33,255 bases of DNA from Shewanella sp. SG41-4 (GCF_014164505.1 NZ_JACJFI010000017.1:1-33255), one strand, 5' to 3'. Positions 1 through 13,330 are shown, counted from the first letter of the stretch. The notes: generated by a model not told the origin, from the letters alone. A program made the numbers and translations.

Positions 1-22
1 CAAGGGCTTCTGAAAGTTCCAT

Positions 23-58
23 AAAAAAATCCGATAATAAAGATTATCGGATTTTCGC
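23..58 (-). terminator. Hairpin terminator downstream of glmS
   Basis: A perfect 13-bp stem (26-38 pairing with 43-55) has a four-base AAAG loop. On the minus strand it is followed by a run of seven T (23-29), the form of an intrinsic terminator for the leftward glmS transcript, about 140 bp after the glmS stop. The plus-strand reading also has four T, so it may work in both directions for a convergent gene outside the window. Confidence 0.8.
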
Positions 59-68
59 AGACTAGAAA

Positions 69-120
69 GATCGGTCAACCGATCAGTTAAATTTTCTCGT
101 TTTACCGCTTAACTGATCGG
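69..120. repeat. Two overlapping inverted repeats between glmS and its terminator
   Basis: GATCGGT (69-75) pairs perfectly with ACCGATC (78-84) across two bases. CCGATCAGTTAA (79-90) pairs perfectly with TTAACTGATCGG (109-120) across 18 bases. The two stems share bases 79-84, so they cannot form at once. They lie in the glmS 3' untranslated region. Function unknown; they could stabilise or process the mRNA 3' end, or be a protein-binding dyad. The rest of 121-194 shows only AT-rich sequence. Confidence 0.6.
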
Positions 121-194
121 CATTAAGTCACGCGCTTGTTTTTTTCTAATTCTAACGTTATCGAGTTTTTATAAAAAACAATATAATCAACAAC

Positions 195-2024
195 TTACTC
201 AACAGTTACGCTTTTTGCGAGGTTACGTGGTTGGTCTACATCGGTACCTTTAATTAATGCCACATGATATGACAATAATTGTAATGGAATAGTGTAGATC
301 AACGGTGCCATGAACTGATCACAATGTGGTACCTGGATAACTTTCATGGTGTCATCCGATTCAAACTCAGCATCCACATCGGCGAACACATACATTAGTC
401 CGCCACGAGCACGCACTTCTTCAACGTTTGATTTAAGCTTTTCGAGTAATTCATTGTTCGGTGCAACCACGATAACTGGCATATCGGCATCAATCAAAGC
501 TAATGGACCGTGCTTTAACTCACCAGATGCGTATGCTTCTGCGTGAATATATGAAATCTCTTTTAGCTTTAATGCACCTTCCATCGCGATTGGGTATTGA
601 TCACCACGACCTAAGAATAATGCATGTTGCTTGTCGGCAAAGTCTTCTGCTAATTCTGCAATTGCATCATTTAAGCCAAGCGCTTGTTCCACTTTAGCTG
701 GCATTGATAACAAGCTTTGAGTAATAGCGGCTTCCATATCGCTGGACATGCCATTATGACGACCAATAACTGTTGTTAACATTAACAAGCCAGCAAGTTG
801 TACAGTAAAGGCTTTAGTTGATGCAACACCAATTTCTACGCCAGCTTTCATCATGTAAGCCATGTCAGATTCACGCACTAACGATGAACCAGCTGAGTTA
901 CAGATAGTTAAGGTGGCTTTGTAGCCCATTTCTTTTGCTAGGCGCATTGCAGCTAACGTATCCGCTGTTTCACCAGATTGTGAAATCGTCACTAATAAGC
1001 TATTTGGGAACAGGTGCGACTTGCGGTAACGGAATTCAGATGCAATTTCGACGTTACATGATACGCCAGCCCAATCTTCTAACCAGTAACGCGCAGCCAT
1101 ACCAGCATGGTAACTGGTACCACAGGCAATGATTTGCACGTGTTTAATGTCTTTTAAAAATTCAGCGGCATTTTCACCAAAGGCTGAATCTAAAACCTTA
1201 CCACCCGCAATACGACCTTCTAAAGTATGTGCAATGGCGGTTGGTTGCTCATAAATCTCTTTTAACATGTAATGACGGTATTCGCCTTTGTCACCCGCAT
1301 CATGAGTCACTTCCGACTCTTTCATTTCGCGCTCAACGGCGTTGCCATTAATATCAAAAATTTTAACTTCACGGCGCGTAATTTCGGCGACATCGCCTTC
1401 TTCTAAAAAGGCAAATGAGCGCGTTACAGGTAGTAATGCTAATTGATCTGAGGCAACAAAGTTTTCACCTAAACCATAACCAATGACTAATGGGCTACCG
1501 CTACGGGCAACAACCATGCGTTCGCTATCACGACGGTCGATAACAACTGTACCGTAGGCACCTTCAAGCTGTTTTACTGTCGCTTGTACTGCCACTAATA
1601 AGGTAGCAGCAGTCTTTAGTTCATGATGAACAAGATGACAAATAACTTCGGTGTCTGTGTCAGATGAAAATACGTAACCTAAACCTTTTAGCATCTCACG
1701 CAATTTACTGTGGTTTTCAATAATACCATTATGAACAACGGCAATATCACCTTCAGATAAATGTGGATGCGCATTGCGTTCGCTTGGCTCACCATGAGTA
1801 GCCCAACGAGTATGGGCAATACCAGTGCCACCACTTAACGGTGCAGCATCTAGTGCAGACGACAACTCTTGTACTTTACCAACGCGGCGAGTACGGCTTA
1901 ACTCACCTTGATGGATAACAGCAACACCCGCTGAGTCATAACCACGGTATTCTAGACGACGTAAGCCCTCTACTAAAATTTCTGCAACATCCCTTTGCGC
2001 TACTGCGCCTACGATTCCACACAT
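195..2024 (-). CDS. glmS: Glutamine--fructose-6-phosphate aminotransferase (isomerizing)
   Basis: GlmS makes glucosamine-6-phosphate from fructose-6-phosphate and glutamine, the committed step towards UDP-GlcNAc for peptidoglycan and lipopolysaccharide. The 609-residue protein has the length of E. coli GlmS. It begins Met-Cys-Gly-Ile-Val, so Cys2 becomes the catalytic N-terminal nucleophile of the glutaminase domain (about 1-240). Two sugar-isomerase (SIS) domains follow (about 280-600), with [10 protein letters not shown] in the first, and the conserved C-terminal tail ends [14 protein letters not shown] precedes the ATG by ten bases. It lies 37 bp after a DeoR-family gene on the same strand, so the two are probably co-transcribed. 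No ribozyme-like leader is expected or seen in this gammaproteobacterial context. Confidence 0.98.
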   Translation of the reverse strand: MCGIVGAVAQRDVAEILVEGLRRLEYRGYDSAGVAVIHQGELSRTRRVGKVQELSSALDAAPLSGGTGIAHTRWATHGEPSERNAHPHLSEGDIAVVHNGIIENHSKLREMLKGLGYVFSSDTDTEVICHLVHHELKTAATLLVAVQATVKQLEGAYGTVVIDRRDSERMVVARSGSPLVIGYGLGENFVASDQLALLPVTRSFAFLEEGDVAEITRREVKIFDINGNAVEREMKESEVTHDAGDKGEYRHYMLKEIYEQPTAIAHTLEGRIAGGKVLDSAFGENAAEFLKDIKHVQIIACGTSYHAGMAARYWLEDWAGVSCNVEIASEFRYRKSHLFPNSLLVTISQSGETADTLAAMRLAKEMGYKATLTICNSAGSSLVRESDMAYMMKAGVEIGVASTKAFTVQLAGLLMLTTVIGRHNGMSSDMEAAITQSLLSMPAKVEQALGLNDAIAELAEDFADKQHALFLGRGDQYPIAMEGALKLKEISYIHAEAYASGELKHGPLALIDADMPVIVVAPNNELLEKLKSNVEEVRARGGLMYVFADVDAEFESDDTMKVIQVPHCDQFMAPLIYTIPLQLLSYHVALIKGTDVDQPRNLAKSVTVE

Positions 2025-2061
2025 GTTAGTTGTTTCCTTTACTGTTTCAATTTAATTTTGT

Positions 2062-2832
2062 TTACTTAGTGTATGGCGCGAGTATGACTCTGACGCCATG
2101 CGCTGAAATAGTGTTAACGGCTTCTTGGGTGATGTTGTCGTCGGTAACTAAGACATTAACCACATCCCAAGGTAATTCTAGATTAGGGATCCGCCGTCCA
2201 ATTTTAGTCGACTCTAATAGCACTACCACTTCACGAGACATTTCAGCCATTACTTTACTTAAGCCGGTTAGTTCGTTAAATGTGGTAGTGCCACGATCCA
2301 AATCGATACCATCGGCACCGATAAAAAGTTGATCGAAATTATATGACCGCAATACTTGTTCTGCTACTTGGCCCTGAAAAGACTCTGAATGAGGGTCCCA
2401 GGTGCCACCGGTCATCAATAATGTCGGCTCATTTTCAAGTTCATGAATGGCGTTTGCCAATTGCAGTGAATTAGTCATCACCACCAAGCCGCGCTTGTCA
2501 TTAAGCTGCTGAACAATTCCGGATGTAGTGCTACCACTGTCGATGATGATCCGGTTATGGTCGCGGATCAACTCAGCGGCTTTAGCGGCAATCGCTTGCT
2601 TGTTTAAAGACAGTTTATCATTGGTAATTTGAGTCATTTCTTGAGGTAAAGGCACCGCCCCACCATAACGTCGTAACAATAGCCCATGAGTTTCAAGCAT
2701 GGCTAAGTCTTTGCGAATAGTGACTTCAGATGTGGCAAATAGAGTAGCCAGTTCATCGACACTGACTTCGCCTTGTTCATTAACCAATTTGATGATCGAA
2801 TGGCGACGTTGTTGGGTGTTACGTTTAGTCAT
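2062..2832 (-). CDS. DeoR/GlpR-family transcriptional regulator
   Basis: A 256-residue repressor-type protein. The N-terminal winged helix-turn-helix (about 6-60) contains the family pattern VSVDELATLFATSEVTIRKDLAMLE. The remainder is a DeoR sensor domain of the sugar-phosphate isomerase-like fold, with IIDSGSTT near 110-117 and TNSLQLANAIHE after it. Proteins of this family usually sense phosphorylated sugars. Its place directly upstream of glmS suggests (inference) that it controls amino-sugar-phosphate supply. A long dyad overlaps its own promoter, which suggests autoregulation and control of glmS by the same transcript. The exact ligand cannot be read from sequence, and I do not assign a gene symbol. 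Confidence 0.93.
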   Translation of the reverse strand: MTKRNTQQRRHSIIKLVNEQGEVSVDELATLFATSEVTIRKDLAMLETHGLLLRRYGGAVPLPQEMTQITNDKLSLNKQAIAAKAAELIRDHNRIIIDSGSTTSGIVQQLNDKRGLVVMTNSLQLANAIHELENEPTLLMTGGTWDPHSESFQGQVAEQVLRSYNFDQLFIGADGIDLDRGTTTFNELTGLSKVMAEMSREVVVLLESTKIGRRIPNLELPWDVVNVLVTDDNITQEAVNTISAHGVRVILAPYTK

Positions 2833-2839
2833 TAAGCTT

Positions 2840-2881
2840 AATATCTTTCACATAAGTTTCGAAGCGAAAGATATTTTAGCA
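2840..2881 (-). promoter_or_regulatory. Extended -10 promoter with overlapping dyad operator for the DeoR-glmS unit
   Basis: On the minus strand TGCTAAAAT (2881-2873) is an extended -10 element; the -35 is weak. Just downstream, AATATCTTTC (2840-2849) and GAAAGATATT (2866-2875) form a perfect 10-bp inverted repeat with a 16-bp spacer. Between them lies a nested dyad, TTTCG-AAG-CGAAA (2857-2869). CGAAA-type half-sites are common in DeoR-family operators. The outer dyad overlaps the -10 and extends towards the start codon, a position suited to repression. Confidence 0.55.
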
Positions 2882-2933
2882 TCAAATGAAACTTTATCTA
2901 GAGTTTATCGCTCAAAAGTTGAAATAAAAGTAC

Positions 2934-2964
2934 AAAAAAACCTCTGAAATCTGCAGAGGCTTTT
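2934..2964 (-). terminator. Terminator of glmU
   Basis: CCTCTG (2941-2946) pairs with CAGAGG (2954-2959). On the minus strand the hairpin is followed by seven T (2934-2940). It lies about 25 bp past the glmU stop and separates glmU from the DeoR-glmS unit. Confidence 0.8.
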
Positions 2965-2984
2965 AGATTTTAGAATATTTAAGC

Positions 2985-4349
2985 TTATTTTTTTATTTTA
3001 ACAGGACGTTGCCAACCGGTAATATGGCGTTGTTTAACACGAGTAATGACCAGTTCATTTTCAGCAACATCTCTGGTGATAGTTGAGCCAGCGCCTAAAG
3101 TTGCATTTTTACCTATGGTAACAGGTGCAATTAACTGAGTATCACTACCGACGAATACGCCATCTTCAATGGTAGTAATAAACTTATTAGCACCATCATA
3201 GTTACAGGTAATAGTACCGGCACCGATATTAACCCCTGCACCAATTTGTGCATCGCCTAAATAGGCTAAATGACCAGCTTTAGAACCTTTACCTAATACA
3301 CTCTTTTTAATTTCAACAAAGTTACCAATATGAGCATCTTCTTTAAGCTCTGCCCCTGGGCGTAAACGAGCAAAAGGTCCAGCACTGGCAGCGTGTCCAA
3401 GCTTAGCGCCTTCAACGATTGTATAAGGTTTAATTTCTGCATTATCGGCAATGTCGCAATCAATCAAAATCGCGCCAGCTCCAATTGTCACGTTATTACC
3501 TAAGGTGACTTTACCTTGAAAAATAACGTTAACGTCAATCATCACATCCATACCAACAGTCACGTCACCACGAATATCAATACGAGCAGGGTCGCGTAAA
3601 TTAGCGCCTTCAAGCATCATTTTTTCTGCAGCACGGGCTTGGTAAGCTCGCTCTAACTGCGCAAGTTGTACGCGGTTATTAGCGCCTTCGACTTCGATAG
3701 CAGATTGTGGTTGTGAGGTGGTAATTTCAACACCATCAGCATTAGCCATCGCGATAATGTCAGTTAAATAGTATTCGCCTTGAGCATTATTATTAGATAA
3801 ACGATTTAACCATGCTTTTAACTGCTTACCGGGTACCGCCATAATGCCGGTGTTCACTTCGTTAATAGCTAACTGCTCAGCGTTAGCATCTTTTTGTTCA
3901 ATAATTCCTACTACTTTACCCTGTTCACGAACGATACGACCATAACCGGTAGGGTTAGGTAAATTAACCGTCAAAATAGCAAGACCATTAGTAGGACGAA
4001 CAGCCAATAAAGCTTCTAAGGTCGATTGTTGAATTAGCGGCACATCACCATAAAGAATCAATACTGTATCGTCGTCGTTAATATTTGGGTTAGCTTGGGC
4101 AACGGCATGGCCGGTACCGAGTTGTTCTGCTTGCAATACCCAATTTAATGCTTGCTCACCTAAAGCCGCTTGTAATTTATCTGCACCATAGCCATACACT
4201 AACTGAATAGCCGATGAACCTAAAGAATTGGCAGTATCGATAACGTGTTGCACCATACTTTTATGGGCAATGGGATGCAGCACTTTAGGCAGATCTGAGC
4301 GCATCCGAGTTCCTTTTCCTGCAGCTAAGATCACAACATTTAACGACAT
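2985..4349 (-). CDS. glmU: Bifunctional N-acetylglucosamine-1-phosphate uridyltransferase / glucosamine-1-phosphate acetyltransferase
   Basis: GlmU acetylates glucosamine-1-phosphate and then transfers UMP to it, giving UDP-GlcNAc. Its 454 residues match the usual length (456 in E. coli). The N-terminal uridyltransferase domain (about 1-228) opens with [18 protein letters not shown], the nucleotide-binding signature. From about 250 to the end there are left-handed beta-helix hexapeptide repeats (many I/V-G-X4 units), with the acetyltransferase region containing [12 protein letters not shown] and [18 protein letters not shown] lies seven bases before the ATG. The gene sits alone between the atp terminator and its own terminator, so unlike E. 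coli glmUS it does not appear to be co-transcribed with glmS. Confidence 0.98.
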   Translation of the reverse strand: MSLNVVILAAGKGTRMRSDLPKVLHPIAHKSMVQHVIDTANSLGSSAIQLVYGYGADKLQAALGEQALNWVLQAEQLGTGHAVAQANPNINDDDTVLILYGDVPLIQQSTLEALLAVRPTNGLAILTVNLPNPTGYGRIVREQGKVVGIIEQKDANAEQLAINEVNTGIMAVPGKQLKAWLNRLSNNNAQGEYYLTDIIAMANADGVEITTSQPQSAIEVEGANNRVQLAQLERAYQARAAEKMMLEGANLRDPARIDIRGDVTVGMDVMIDVNVIFQGKVTLGNNVTIGAGAILIDCDIADNAEIKPYTIVEGAKLGHAASAGPFARLRPGAELKEDAHIGNFVEIKKSVLGKGSKAGHLAYLGDAQIGAGVNIGAGTITCNYDGANKFITTIEDGVFVGSDTQLIAPVTIGKNATLGAGSTITRDVAENELVITRVKQRHITGWQRPVKIKK

Positions 4350-4449
4350 TGAGCATTCCTTTATTGAACAGATAGAGATTTGCGGTCATTTTAGCGGAAT
4401 ATCAACCAAAGGGAAAACAAAGGCGCTAAGTTAGCCAGTAATAGGCAAT

Positions 4450-4480
4450 AAAAAAGGCGACTCGTTAGAGCCGCCTTTTA
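4450..4480 (-). terminator. Terminator of the atp operon
   Basis: AAAGGCG (4453-4459) pairs with CGCCTTT (4472-4478), with an inner CTC/GAG continuation around a GTTA loop and one mismatch. On the minus strand it ends in a run of T opposite 4450-4455. It is just downstream of the atpC stop. Confidence 0.85.
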
Positions 4481-4497
4481 AGCGTCAAATAATCAGA

Positions 4498-4926
4498 TTA
4501 TCTGGTGATATTTTTCTTGATGCATTCAACAACACGTAATTGAGCCATAGATTTGGCTAATTCGATTGCAGCAGCTTCATAATTGAAGTCAGAACCGGCA
4601 TTAGCAATTGCTTGCTCTGCACGTTCTTTGGCTTCTAAAGCAGCTTTCTCATCAATATCATCGGCACGTAATGCTACATCAGCAAGCACTGAAATTGCAG
4701 TCGGTTGTACTTCAAGTAAACCACCTGATAAATACAACACTTCTTCACTGCCATCTTGCTTGATAAAGCGCGCCATACCAGGCTTGATTTTTGTCAGTAA
4801 CGCAACATGGTTAGGCATAATACCTAACTCACCTTCAGCACCATTAACTTCTAAAAAGCTAACTTGGCCATGGAAGATGCTGTTTTCGGCACTAACAATA
4901 TCAAGTTGGACTGTTTTGGCTGCCAT
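4498..4926 (-). CDS. atpC: ATP synthase F1 epsilon subunit
   Basis: Epsilon is the inhibitory, coupling subunit on the central stalk of F1. From the ATG at 4926 the protein is 142 residues, normal for the family. The N-terminal beta-sandwich (about 1-85) contains the conserved [19 protein letters not shown], and the C-terminal pair of helices is rich in Ala, Glu and Lys. I prefer the ATG to a TTG one codon earlier because GGAG lies six bases before the ATG. It is the last gene of the atp operon, 36 bp after atpD. Confidence 0.97.
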   Translation of the reverse strand: MAAKTVQLDIVSAENSIFHGQVSFLEVNGAEGELGIMPNHVALLTKIKPGMARFIKQDGSEEVLYLSGGLLEVQPTAISVLADVALRADDIDEKAALEAKERAEQAIANAGSDFNYEAAAIELAKSMAQLRVVECIKKNITR

Positions 4927-4962
4927 CAAGTTCTCCTTAAAGAACTAAGCTTTACGGCCTAG

Positions 4963-7250
<2,288 letters not shown>

Positions 7251-7303
7251 CTCTACTCTCCAATCTGGGACCTGAGGTGCCTAATGACACCCCGTGTTCA
7301 TTA

Positions 7304-8845
7304 TTACCAGGTTTGGGTTTCAATGAACTTGTCCATGCCTGCCTTTAACTCACCTTCGATATCAGCGTTATAATCGCCAGTAGCATTGATGGTGTTCATT
7401 AGGTCAGCATGTTGACTGTTCATGTATGAAAGCAGAGAGGCCTCGAAGCGACCGATTTCATTTAAAGCAACACCTTTAAGGTAGCCTTTTTCAGCTGCGA
7501 AAATAGACACAGACTGGGCAGCAACGCTCATAGGAGCATATTGCTTTTGCTTCATTAATTCGGTTACACGCTCACCATGCTCAAGTTGAGCACGAGTTGC
7601 ATCATCTAAATCAGATGCAAACTGTGAGAACGCAGCAAGCTCTCGATACTGTGCAAGTGCAGTACGAATACCACCTGACAGTTTCTTGATGATTTTAGTC
7701 TGCGCAGCACCACCAACACGAGAAACTGAAATACCTGGGTTAACTGCTGGACGTAGTCCTGAGTTAAACAAATCAGTTTCAAGGAAGATTTGACCATCTG
7801 TAATAGAAATTACGTTAGTCGGTACGAACGCTGATACATCACCAGCTTGGGTTTCAATAATAGGTAAAGCGGTTAACGAACCCGTTTTGCCTGTTACTGC
7901 ACCTTTAGTGAACTTTTCTACATAATTCACGTTTACGCGTGAAGCACGCTCTAATAAACGAGAGTGTAGATAAAAAACATCACCTGGGTATGCTTCACGT
8001 CCTGGTGGACGCTTCAATAGTAATGAAATTTGACGGTAAGCAACTGCTTGCTTAGACAAATCATCATATACGATTAAAGAATCTTCACCGCGGTCACGGA
8101 AGTATTCACCCATAGAACAACCAGAATATGGCGCTAAATATTGCAGTGCTGCAGCTTCAGAAGCTGATGCAACAACAACAATAGTGTTAGCTAATGCACC
8201 ATGTTCTTCAAGCTTACGTACTACGTTTGCGATGGTAGAAGCTTTCTGACCAATGGCTACATAGACACACTTAATGCCTGATTCTTTCTGGTTGATAATT
8301 GCATCGATTGCCATCGCTGTTTTACCAGTCTGACGGTCACCAATAATCAATTCACGTTGACCACGACCAATAGGGATCATGGCATCAACGGCTTTATAAC
8401 CAGTTTGAATTGGTTGTGATACTGACTTACGTTCAATAACACCAGGGGCAATCACTTCAACAGGAGAGAAACCATCGTTTTCGATAGGTCCTTTTCCGTC
8501 AATAGGCTCACCTAGAGTGTTAACAACGCGGCCAAGTAGACCACGACCCACAGGTACTTCAAGAATTCGACCTGTGGTTCTTACTTTATCACCTTCTGCT
8601 AAATTAGCATAAGGCCCCATTACTACGGCGCCGACAGAATCACGTTCTAAATTCAACGCGATTGCAAAACAGCCACCAGGCAGTTCGATCATTTCACCTT
8701 GCATTACATCGGCTAGGCCGTTAATGCGAATGATGCCGTCACTTACTGCAACGATTGTACCTTCGTTGCGAGCTTCACTAACGACGTCGAACTGCTGGAT
8801 CCGCTGCTTAATCAGATCGCTGATTTCAGTGGAATTCAGTTGCAT
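7304..8845 (-). CDS. atpA: ATP synthase F1 alpha subunit
   Basis: Alpha forms the regulatory nucleotide-binding sites of F1. From the ATG at 8845 it is 513 residues, the same as E. coli. The start reads [16 protein letters not shown]. The Walker A loop is GDRQTGKT near 169-176, and [13 protein letters not shown] is the alpha signature further on. The ATG has GGGAG seven bases upstream; a TTG two codons before it is less well placed. The gene follows atpH by 14 bp. Confidence 0.98.
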   Translation of the reverse strand: MQLNSTEISDLIKQRIQQFDVVSEARNEGTIVAVSDGIIRINGLADVMQGEMIELPGGCFAIALNLERDSVGAVVMGPYANLAEGDKVRTTGRILEVPVGRGLLGRVVNTLGEPIDGKGPIENDGFSPVEVIAPGVIERKSVSQPIQTGYKAVDAMIPIGRGQRELIIGDRQTGKTAMAIDAIINQKESGIKCVYVAIGQKASTIANVVRKLEEHGALANTIVVVASASEAAALQYLAPYSGCSMGEYFRDRGEDSLIVYDDLSKQAVAYRQISLLLKRPPGREAYPGDVFYLHSRLLERASRVNVNYVEKFTKGAVTGKTGSLTALPIIETQAGDVSAFVPTNVISITDGQIFLETDLFNSGLRPAVNPGISVSRVGGAAQTKIIKKLSGGIRTALAQYRELAAFSQFASDLDDATRAQLEHGERVTELMKQKQYAPMSVAAQSVSIFAAEKGYLKGVALNEIGRFEASLLSYMNSQHADLMNTINATGDYNADIEGELKAGMDKFIETQTW

Positions 8846-8859
8846 GCTCAAACTCCCAA

Positions 8860-9393
8860 TTACGACTGCAGCTTTTCAGACAAACGCGATAACTTACCGC
8901 TTACCGAGCCATCAATGACTAGGTCGCCTGATTTAATAATTACACCGCCAATAAGCGATGCGTCGATGCTGCAATTCAGCTTAACTTTGCGTGCGAGACG
9001 TTTCTCTAAAGAAACACTAATTTGCTGCTGTTGCTCAGAGCTTAGCTCAGTAGCAGAAACCACATCGGCCTCAACTTCTTTTGCCCACTCATTACGGTAT
9101 TCAGCAAAAAGTAGCGATACTGTTGACAGTATCCCTAAACGACCGTTTTCAGCCATTACCTTTATCAGGTTTTGACCTTGCTCATTGACTTGCTCACCGC
9201 ATACTTTTATAAACAGTGAGGCAAGTTGTGTACTCGCAAGAGTACCATTAAGCAATGGCTTTATTGATTCGTTTTCACTTACCAATGAAGCGAAAGTTAA
9301 CATTTCTGTCCAACTTTCTACTGCTTTATGCTCAACAGCAAAATCAAAAGCTGCCTTTGCGTAAGGGCGAGCGATGGTGCTTAATTCAGCCAT
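8860..9393 (-). CDS. atpH: ATP synthase F1 delta subunit
   Basis: Delta caps F1 and links it to the peripheral stalk made by subunit b. It is 177 residues, the usual size. It opens with [17 protein letters not shown], typical of delta, and near the C terminus has [29 protein letters not shown], which is the OSCP/delta signature. GGGAG precedes the ATG. It sits 16 bp after atpF. Confidence 0.97.
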   Translation of the reverse strand: MAELSTIARPYAKAAFDFAVEHKAVESWTEMLTFASLVSENESIKPLLNGTLASTQLASLFIKVCGEQVNEQGQNLIKVMAENGRLGILSTVSLLFAEYRNEWAKEVEADVVSATELSSEQQQQISVSLEKRLARKVKLNCSIDASLIGGVIIKSGDLVIDGSVSGKLSRLSEKLQS

Positions 9394-9409
9394 AACTCAA
9401 CTCCCTTAA

Positions 9410-9880
9410 TCAAATTTCAGCAACAAGTTTATTAACTATGTCACTGTGGGCTTCTGGATCTATCACGCGTTCAAGAATTTTCTCTGCACCAGCTATTGCT
9501 AGTAGAGCAACTTGCTTACGCAAATCATCTTTTACGCGATTACGTTCGTTTTCAATTTCTGCTTGACCCTGGGCGATAATTTTAGCTCGCTCAGTTTGTG
9601 CTTCAACTTTAGCTTCTTCAACGATTTGAGCCTTACGCTTATTAGCTTGCTCAATAATTTCGTTGGCAGTTACTTTTGCTTCTTTTAGTTGCTCAGTAGC
9701 TTTAATTTGTGCTAACTCTAGATCTTTTGCTGCACGGCCGGCATCAGCCAGACCATCAGCAATTTTCTTCTGGCGTTCTTCGATGGCATTCATCAACGGA
9801 GGCCATACAAACTTCATGCAAAACCACACGAAGAGAATAAAGGCAACCGTCTGACCGAATAGGGTAGCGTTGAAATTCAC
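9410..9880 (-). CDS. atpF: ATP synthase Fo subunit b (peripheral stalk)
   Basis: Subunit b anchors the stator: one membrane helix near residues 5-25 ([23 protein letters not shown]), then a long, charged, alanine-rich dimerising helix to residue 156. The length matches E. coli b. The start codon is GTG (9880-9878), supported by a strong AGGAGG five bases upstream. The high b-c spacing and strong ribosome site fit the unequal subunit numbers of Fo. Confidence 0.97.
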   Translation of the reverse strand: MNFNATLFGQTVAFILFVWFCMKFVWPPLMNAIEERQKKIADGLADAGRAAKDLELAQIKATEQLKEAKVTANEIIEQANKRKAQIVEEAKVEAQTERAKIIAQGQAEIENERNRVKDDLRKQVALLAIAGAEKILERVIDPEAHSDIVNKLVAEI

Positions 9881-9917
9881 AACAGCCTCCTAGTTAGATT
9901 AAAGACAGAAGCATTAG

Positions 9918-10196
<279 letters not shown>

Positions 10197-10234
10197 TTAT
10201 TAATGATTTAGGTCAAAAAATTTTTCGGTTACCC

Positions 10235-11032
<798 letters not shown>

Positions 11033-11041
11033 TCATCCCAC

Positions 11042-11431
11042 TTAACTTTGCTTGAAATATAAAGGTGCTATCCAATGTACAACTAACACTAATGAGTAAC
11101 AGGTAAAAAGCGGCATAAATCCAACTTTTAGATTGATAAACACTAACGAAAATAATGCAATGGTTAATAGCATCTTTACCGCTTCCCCCCAGTAAAAGCT
11201 TTTAATCACTTTTGCTGCAGAGCTTGCCCCACTATGTGAGAAAGCTAGGGTTGCGAATACAAAATTAGGAAGTACAGCAATTACGCCACCTGCTAGTGCA
11301 GATAGGCCATACTGTGCTCCCCACATAACGAAAAATAGCATTGAAATAATACTCGCGACCGCAGCTTGTACCAGCACTAATTTATAGGCTGCTAACCTGC
11401 CACGACGCGCTAAAACATTACCCAACTTCAT
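11042..11431 (-). CDS. atpI: ATP synthase accessory protein I
   Basis: AtpI is a small membrane protein, first gene of the atp operon, thought to help assembly of the c ring. The 129-residue product has four hydrophobic segments and a basic N terminus, as in the family. The start is uncertain. The ATG at 11431 lies only two bases after GGAG, while a TTG two codons downstream (11425) sits eight bases after the same GGAG. Either gives an AtpI-like protein. Confidence 0.9.
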   Translation of the reverse strand: MKLGNVLARRGRLAAYKLVLVQAAVASIISMLFFVMWGAQYGLSALAGGVIAVLPNFVFATLAFSHSGASSAAKVIKSFYWGEAVKMLLTIALFSLVFINLKVGFMPLFTCYSLVLVVHWIAPLYFKQS

Positions 11432-11511
11432 ATCTCCGCATTATTGCCTTTCGCGATCCTAATGTTAAATTTAATATATTAAACTAGCCTTAAGATTCAA
11501 AAAGCCTGCAA

Positions 11512-11539
11512 AGTATACCTTTTCGCGCTTTGTTTGCAA
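11512..11539 (-). promoter_or_regulatory. Candidate sigma70 promoter of the atp operon
   Basis: On the minus strand TTGCAA (11539-11534) and TATACT (11517-11512) are separated by 16 bp. TATACT is a close match to the -10 consensus. It lies 81 bp upstream of atpI, the first atp gene. The rest of 11432-11650 is AT-rich with no open gene; no convincing terminator for parB is visible in it. Confidence 0.6.
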
Positions 11540-11650
11540 CTTTGATGATAGTAAAACAACGATTTTACGCACGATTCAGCGCTAAATAATCAAAAACTTA
11601 AATTAGACCTCTGTCACAAACTTACTAATGAAATCGGTTTGTTCCACATT

Positions 11651-12532
11651 TTATCGAATTTTACTTAAAATCCCGTCTAATTCAGCTAGATTCTGGTAAT
11701 TTATTACAATTTTGCCTTTACCTTTACTGCCATGATTGATGGAAACCTTGGCACCGAGTCTTTCAATTAACTCTTGTTCTAAACGACTAACATCATGATC
11801 TTTAGCTGGTGTTTCGACGTCTTTAGCCGGATTGAGTGCTTTATTGACTAATCGTTCAGTTTCTCGAACAGTCATTTCTTTTGAGGCTACTAATCGAGCT
11901 AGATTTGTCTGTTCATCGCCTTCTATAGCCAATAAAGCCCGCGCGTGGCCCATGTCGATATCACCGTTTTCTAACAAACGTTTAACAGGCTCATTCAGGC
12001 TATTTAAACGCAATAAATTAGACACACTTACACGCGATTTACCAACAGCATCAGCGACTTGTTGGTGTGTTAATTCAAATTCTTCTAATAAACGTTGCAA
12101 AGCAATGGCTTCTTCCATTGCATTTAAATCTTCACGCTGAATATTCTCAATTAGCGCGATAGCGACCGCCGCGTCATCTGCGACTTGCTTTACAATACAC
12201 GGTACTTTATCTAGTTTGGCTAATTGAGCTGCACGCCAACGACGTTCTCCGGCAATAATTTCATAATTAGTTGCAGAAATTTTACGAATAACAATAGGTT
12301 GTATAATACCTTGGGCACGTATTGATTCAGCCAGTTCTTCTAGTGCTTCTGGCGACATATCTTTACGGGGTTGATATTTACCTGGCTGTAATAAATCAAG
12401 ATCGAGATGAAGTAAGTCATTAAGCGTTGCTGATTGCTGCTCTTCTGCTTGATCATTTTTACGACTAGCAGCATTACTGTGGCTTAATAAGGCATCCAAG
12501 CCTTTACCTAAACCGCGTTTTTTTAAGGTCAT
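11651..12532 (-). CDS. parB: Chromosome partitioning protein ParB
   Basis: ParB is the CTP-dependent clamp that loads at parS sites near the origin and spreads on DNA, working with ParA and SMC/MukB-type condensins. The 293-residue protein starts with KKRGLGKGLDALLS. It has the GERRWRAAQLA arginine box (about 115-125) of the CTP-binding ParB/Srx fold, a helix-turn-helix region THQQVADAVGKSRVSVSNLLRL (about 154-175), and a C-terminal dimer domain. AGGAT overlaps the end of parA, which stops nine bases upstream, so the two are translationally close. Confidence 0.97.
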   Translation of the reverse strand: MTLKKRGLGKGLDALLSHSNAASRKNDQAEEQQSATLNDLLHLDLDLLQPGKYQPRKDMSPEALEELAESIRAQGIIQPIVIRKISATNYEIIAGERRWRAAQLAKLDKVPCIVKQVADDAAVAIALIENIQREDLNAMEEAIALQRLLEEFELTHQQVADAVGKSRVSVSNLLRLNSLNEPVKRLLENGDIDMGHARALLAIEGDEQTNLARLVASKEMTVRETERLVNKALNPAKDVETPAKDHDVSRLEQELIERLGAKVSINHGSKGKGKIVINYQNLAELDGILSKIR

Positions 12533-12541
12533 TTTTGTATC

Positions 12542-13330
12542 CTACGCTTGTTTGGGTTGAGTTTGCTGTTCTGCACGACGGATTATTTCTCCTGCTAGAG
12601 CTAAATAAGCTTTGGCTCCGGCACTTGATTTGTCGTAATACATGGCAGGAGCACCAAAACTAGGTGCTTCAGCTAAACGAACATTTCGCGGTATGACAGT
12701 ACGATACACTTTCTCACCAAAATGCTGCTTGAGTTGATCTGATACATCATTAGATAAACGATTTCGTGGATCATACATAGTCCGCAAAATGCCTTCTATG
12801 CTCAATGTAGGGTTAACCATGGCGCCTAGCTTGGTAATAGTCTCAATTAACGCCGTTAAGCCTTCTAGTGCATAATATTCGCATTGCATTGGCACAAGTA
12901 CTGAATCAGCGGCAGACATAGCATTTACAGTTAACATATTGAGCGATGGCGGACAGTCAATAAAGATAAAATCATAATCATCTTTGATCGGTGCTAATGC
13001 GTTACGTAAACGGATCTCACGCGCATAAAATTCCATTAATTTAATTTCAGCTGCAGTGACATCACCATTACCAGCGATCAAATCATATTTACCGATAGTA
13101 TTTTTAATCACTATTTCGGCAAAGGGTTTTTCTTCGACTAATAATTCATAAGCGGTGTTATCGACTTCATATTTATCGACACCACTGCCCATTGTTGCAT
13201 TACCTTGAGGATCTAAATCGATCAACAACACTTTACGCTTTGTGGCGGCAAGTGATGCGGCTAAATTAACGCAAGTTGTTGTTTTTCCAACGCCACCTTT
13301 CTGGTTGGCTACGGCAATGATTTTACCCAC
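12542..13330 (-). CDS. parA: Chromosome partitioning ATPase ParA (Soj)
   Basis: ParA is a deviant Walker ATPase that binds nucleoid DNA and is released by ParB, moving origin regions apart. The 262-residue protein has the deviant Walker A KGGVGKTT at 11-18 straight after the first strand, and FIDCPPSLNML as the second motif. It lacks an N-terminal helix-turn-helix, so it is the short chromosomal (Soj) type and is unlikely to be a self-repressor. The start is GTG, with AGGA seven bases upstream. It is followed by parB and preceded by rsmG at 62 bp. Confidence 0.97.
   Translation of the reverse strand: MGKIIAVANQKGGVGKTTTCVNLAASLAATKRKVLLIDLDPQGNATMGSGVDKYEVDNTAYELLVEEKPFAEIVIKNTIGKYDLIAGNGDVTAAEIKLMEFYAREIRLRNALAPIKDDYDFIFIDCPPSLNMLTVNAMSAADSVLVPMQCEYYALEGLTALIETITKLGAMVNPTLSIEGILRTMYDPRNRLSNDVSDQLKQHFGEKVYRTVIPRNVRLAEAPSFGAPAMYYDKSSAGAKAYLALAGEIIRRAEQQTQPKQA

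Noticed and set aside
11639-11655. TGTTCCACA at the end of parB as a parS half-site
   Set aside because: The right arm does not mirror it, and a single half-site occurs often by chance.
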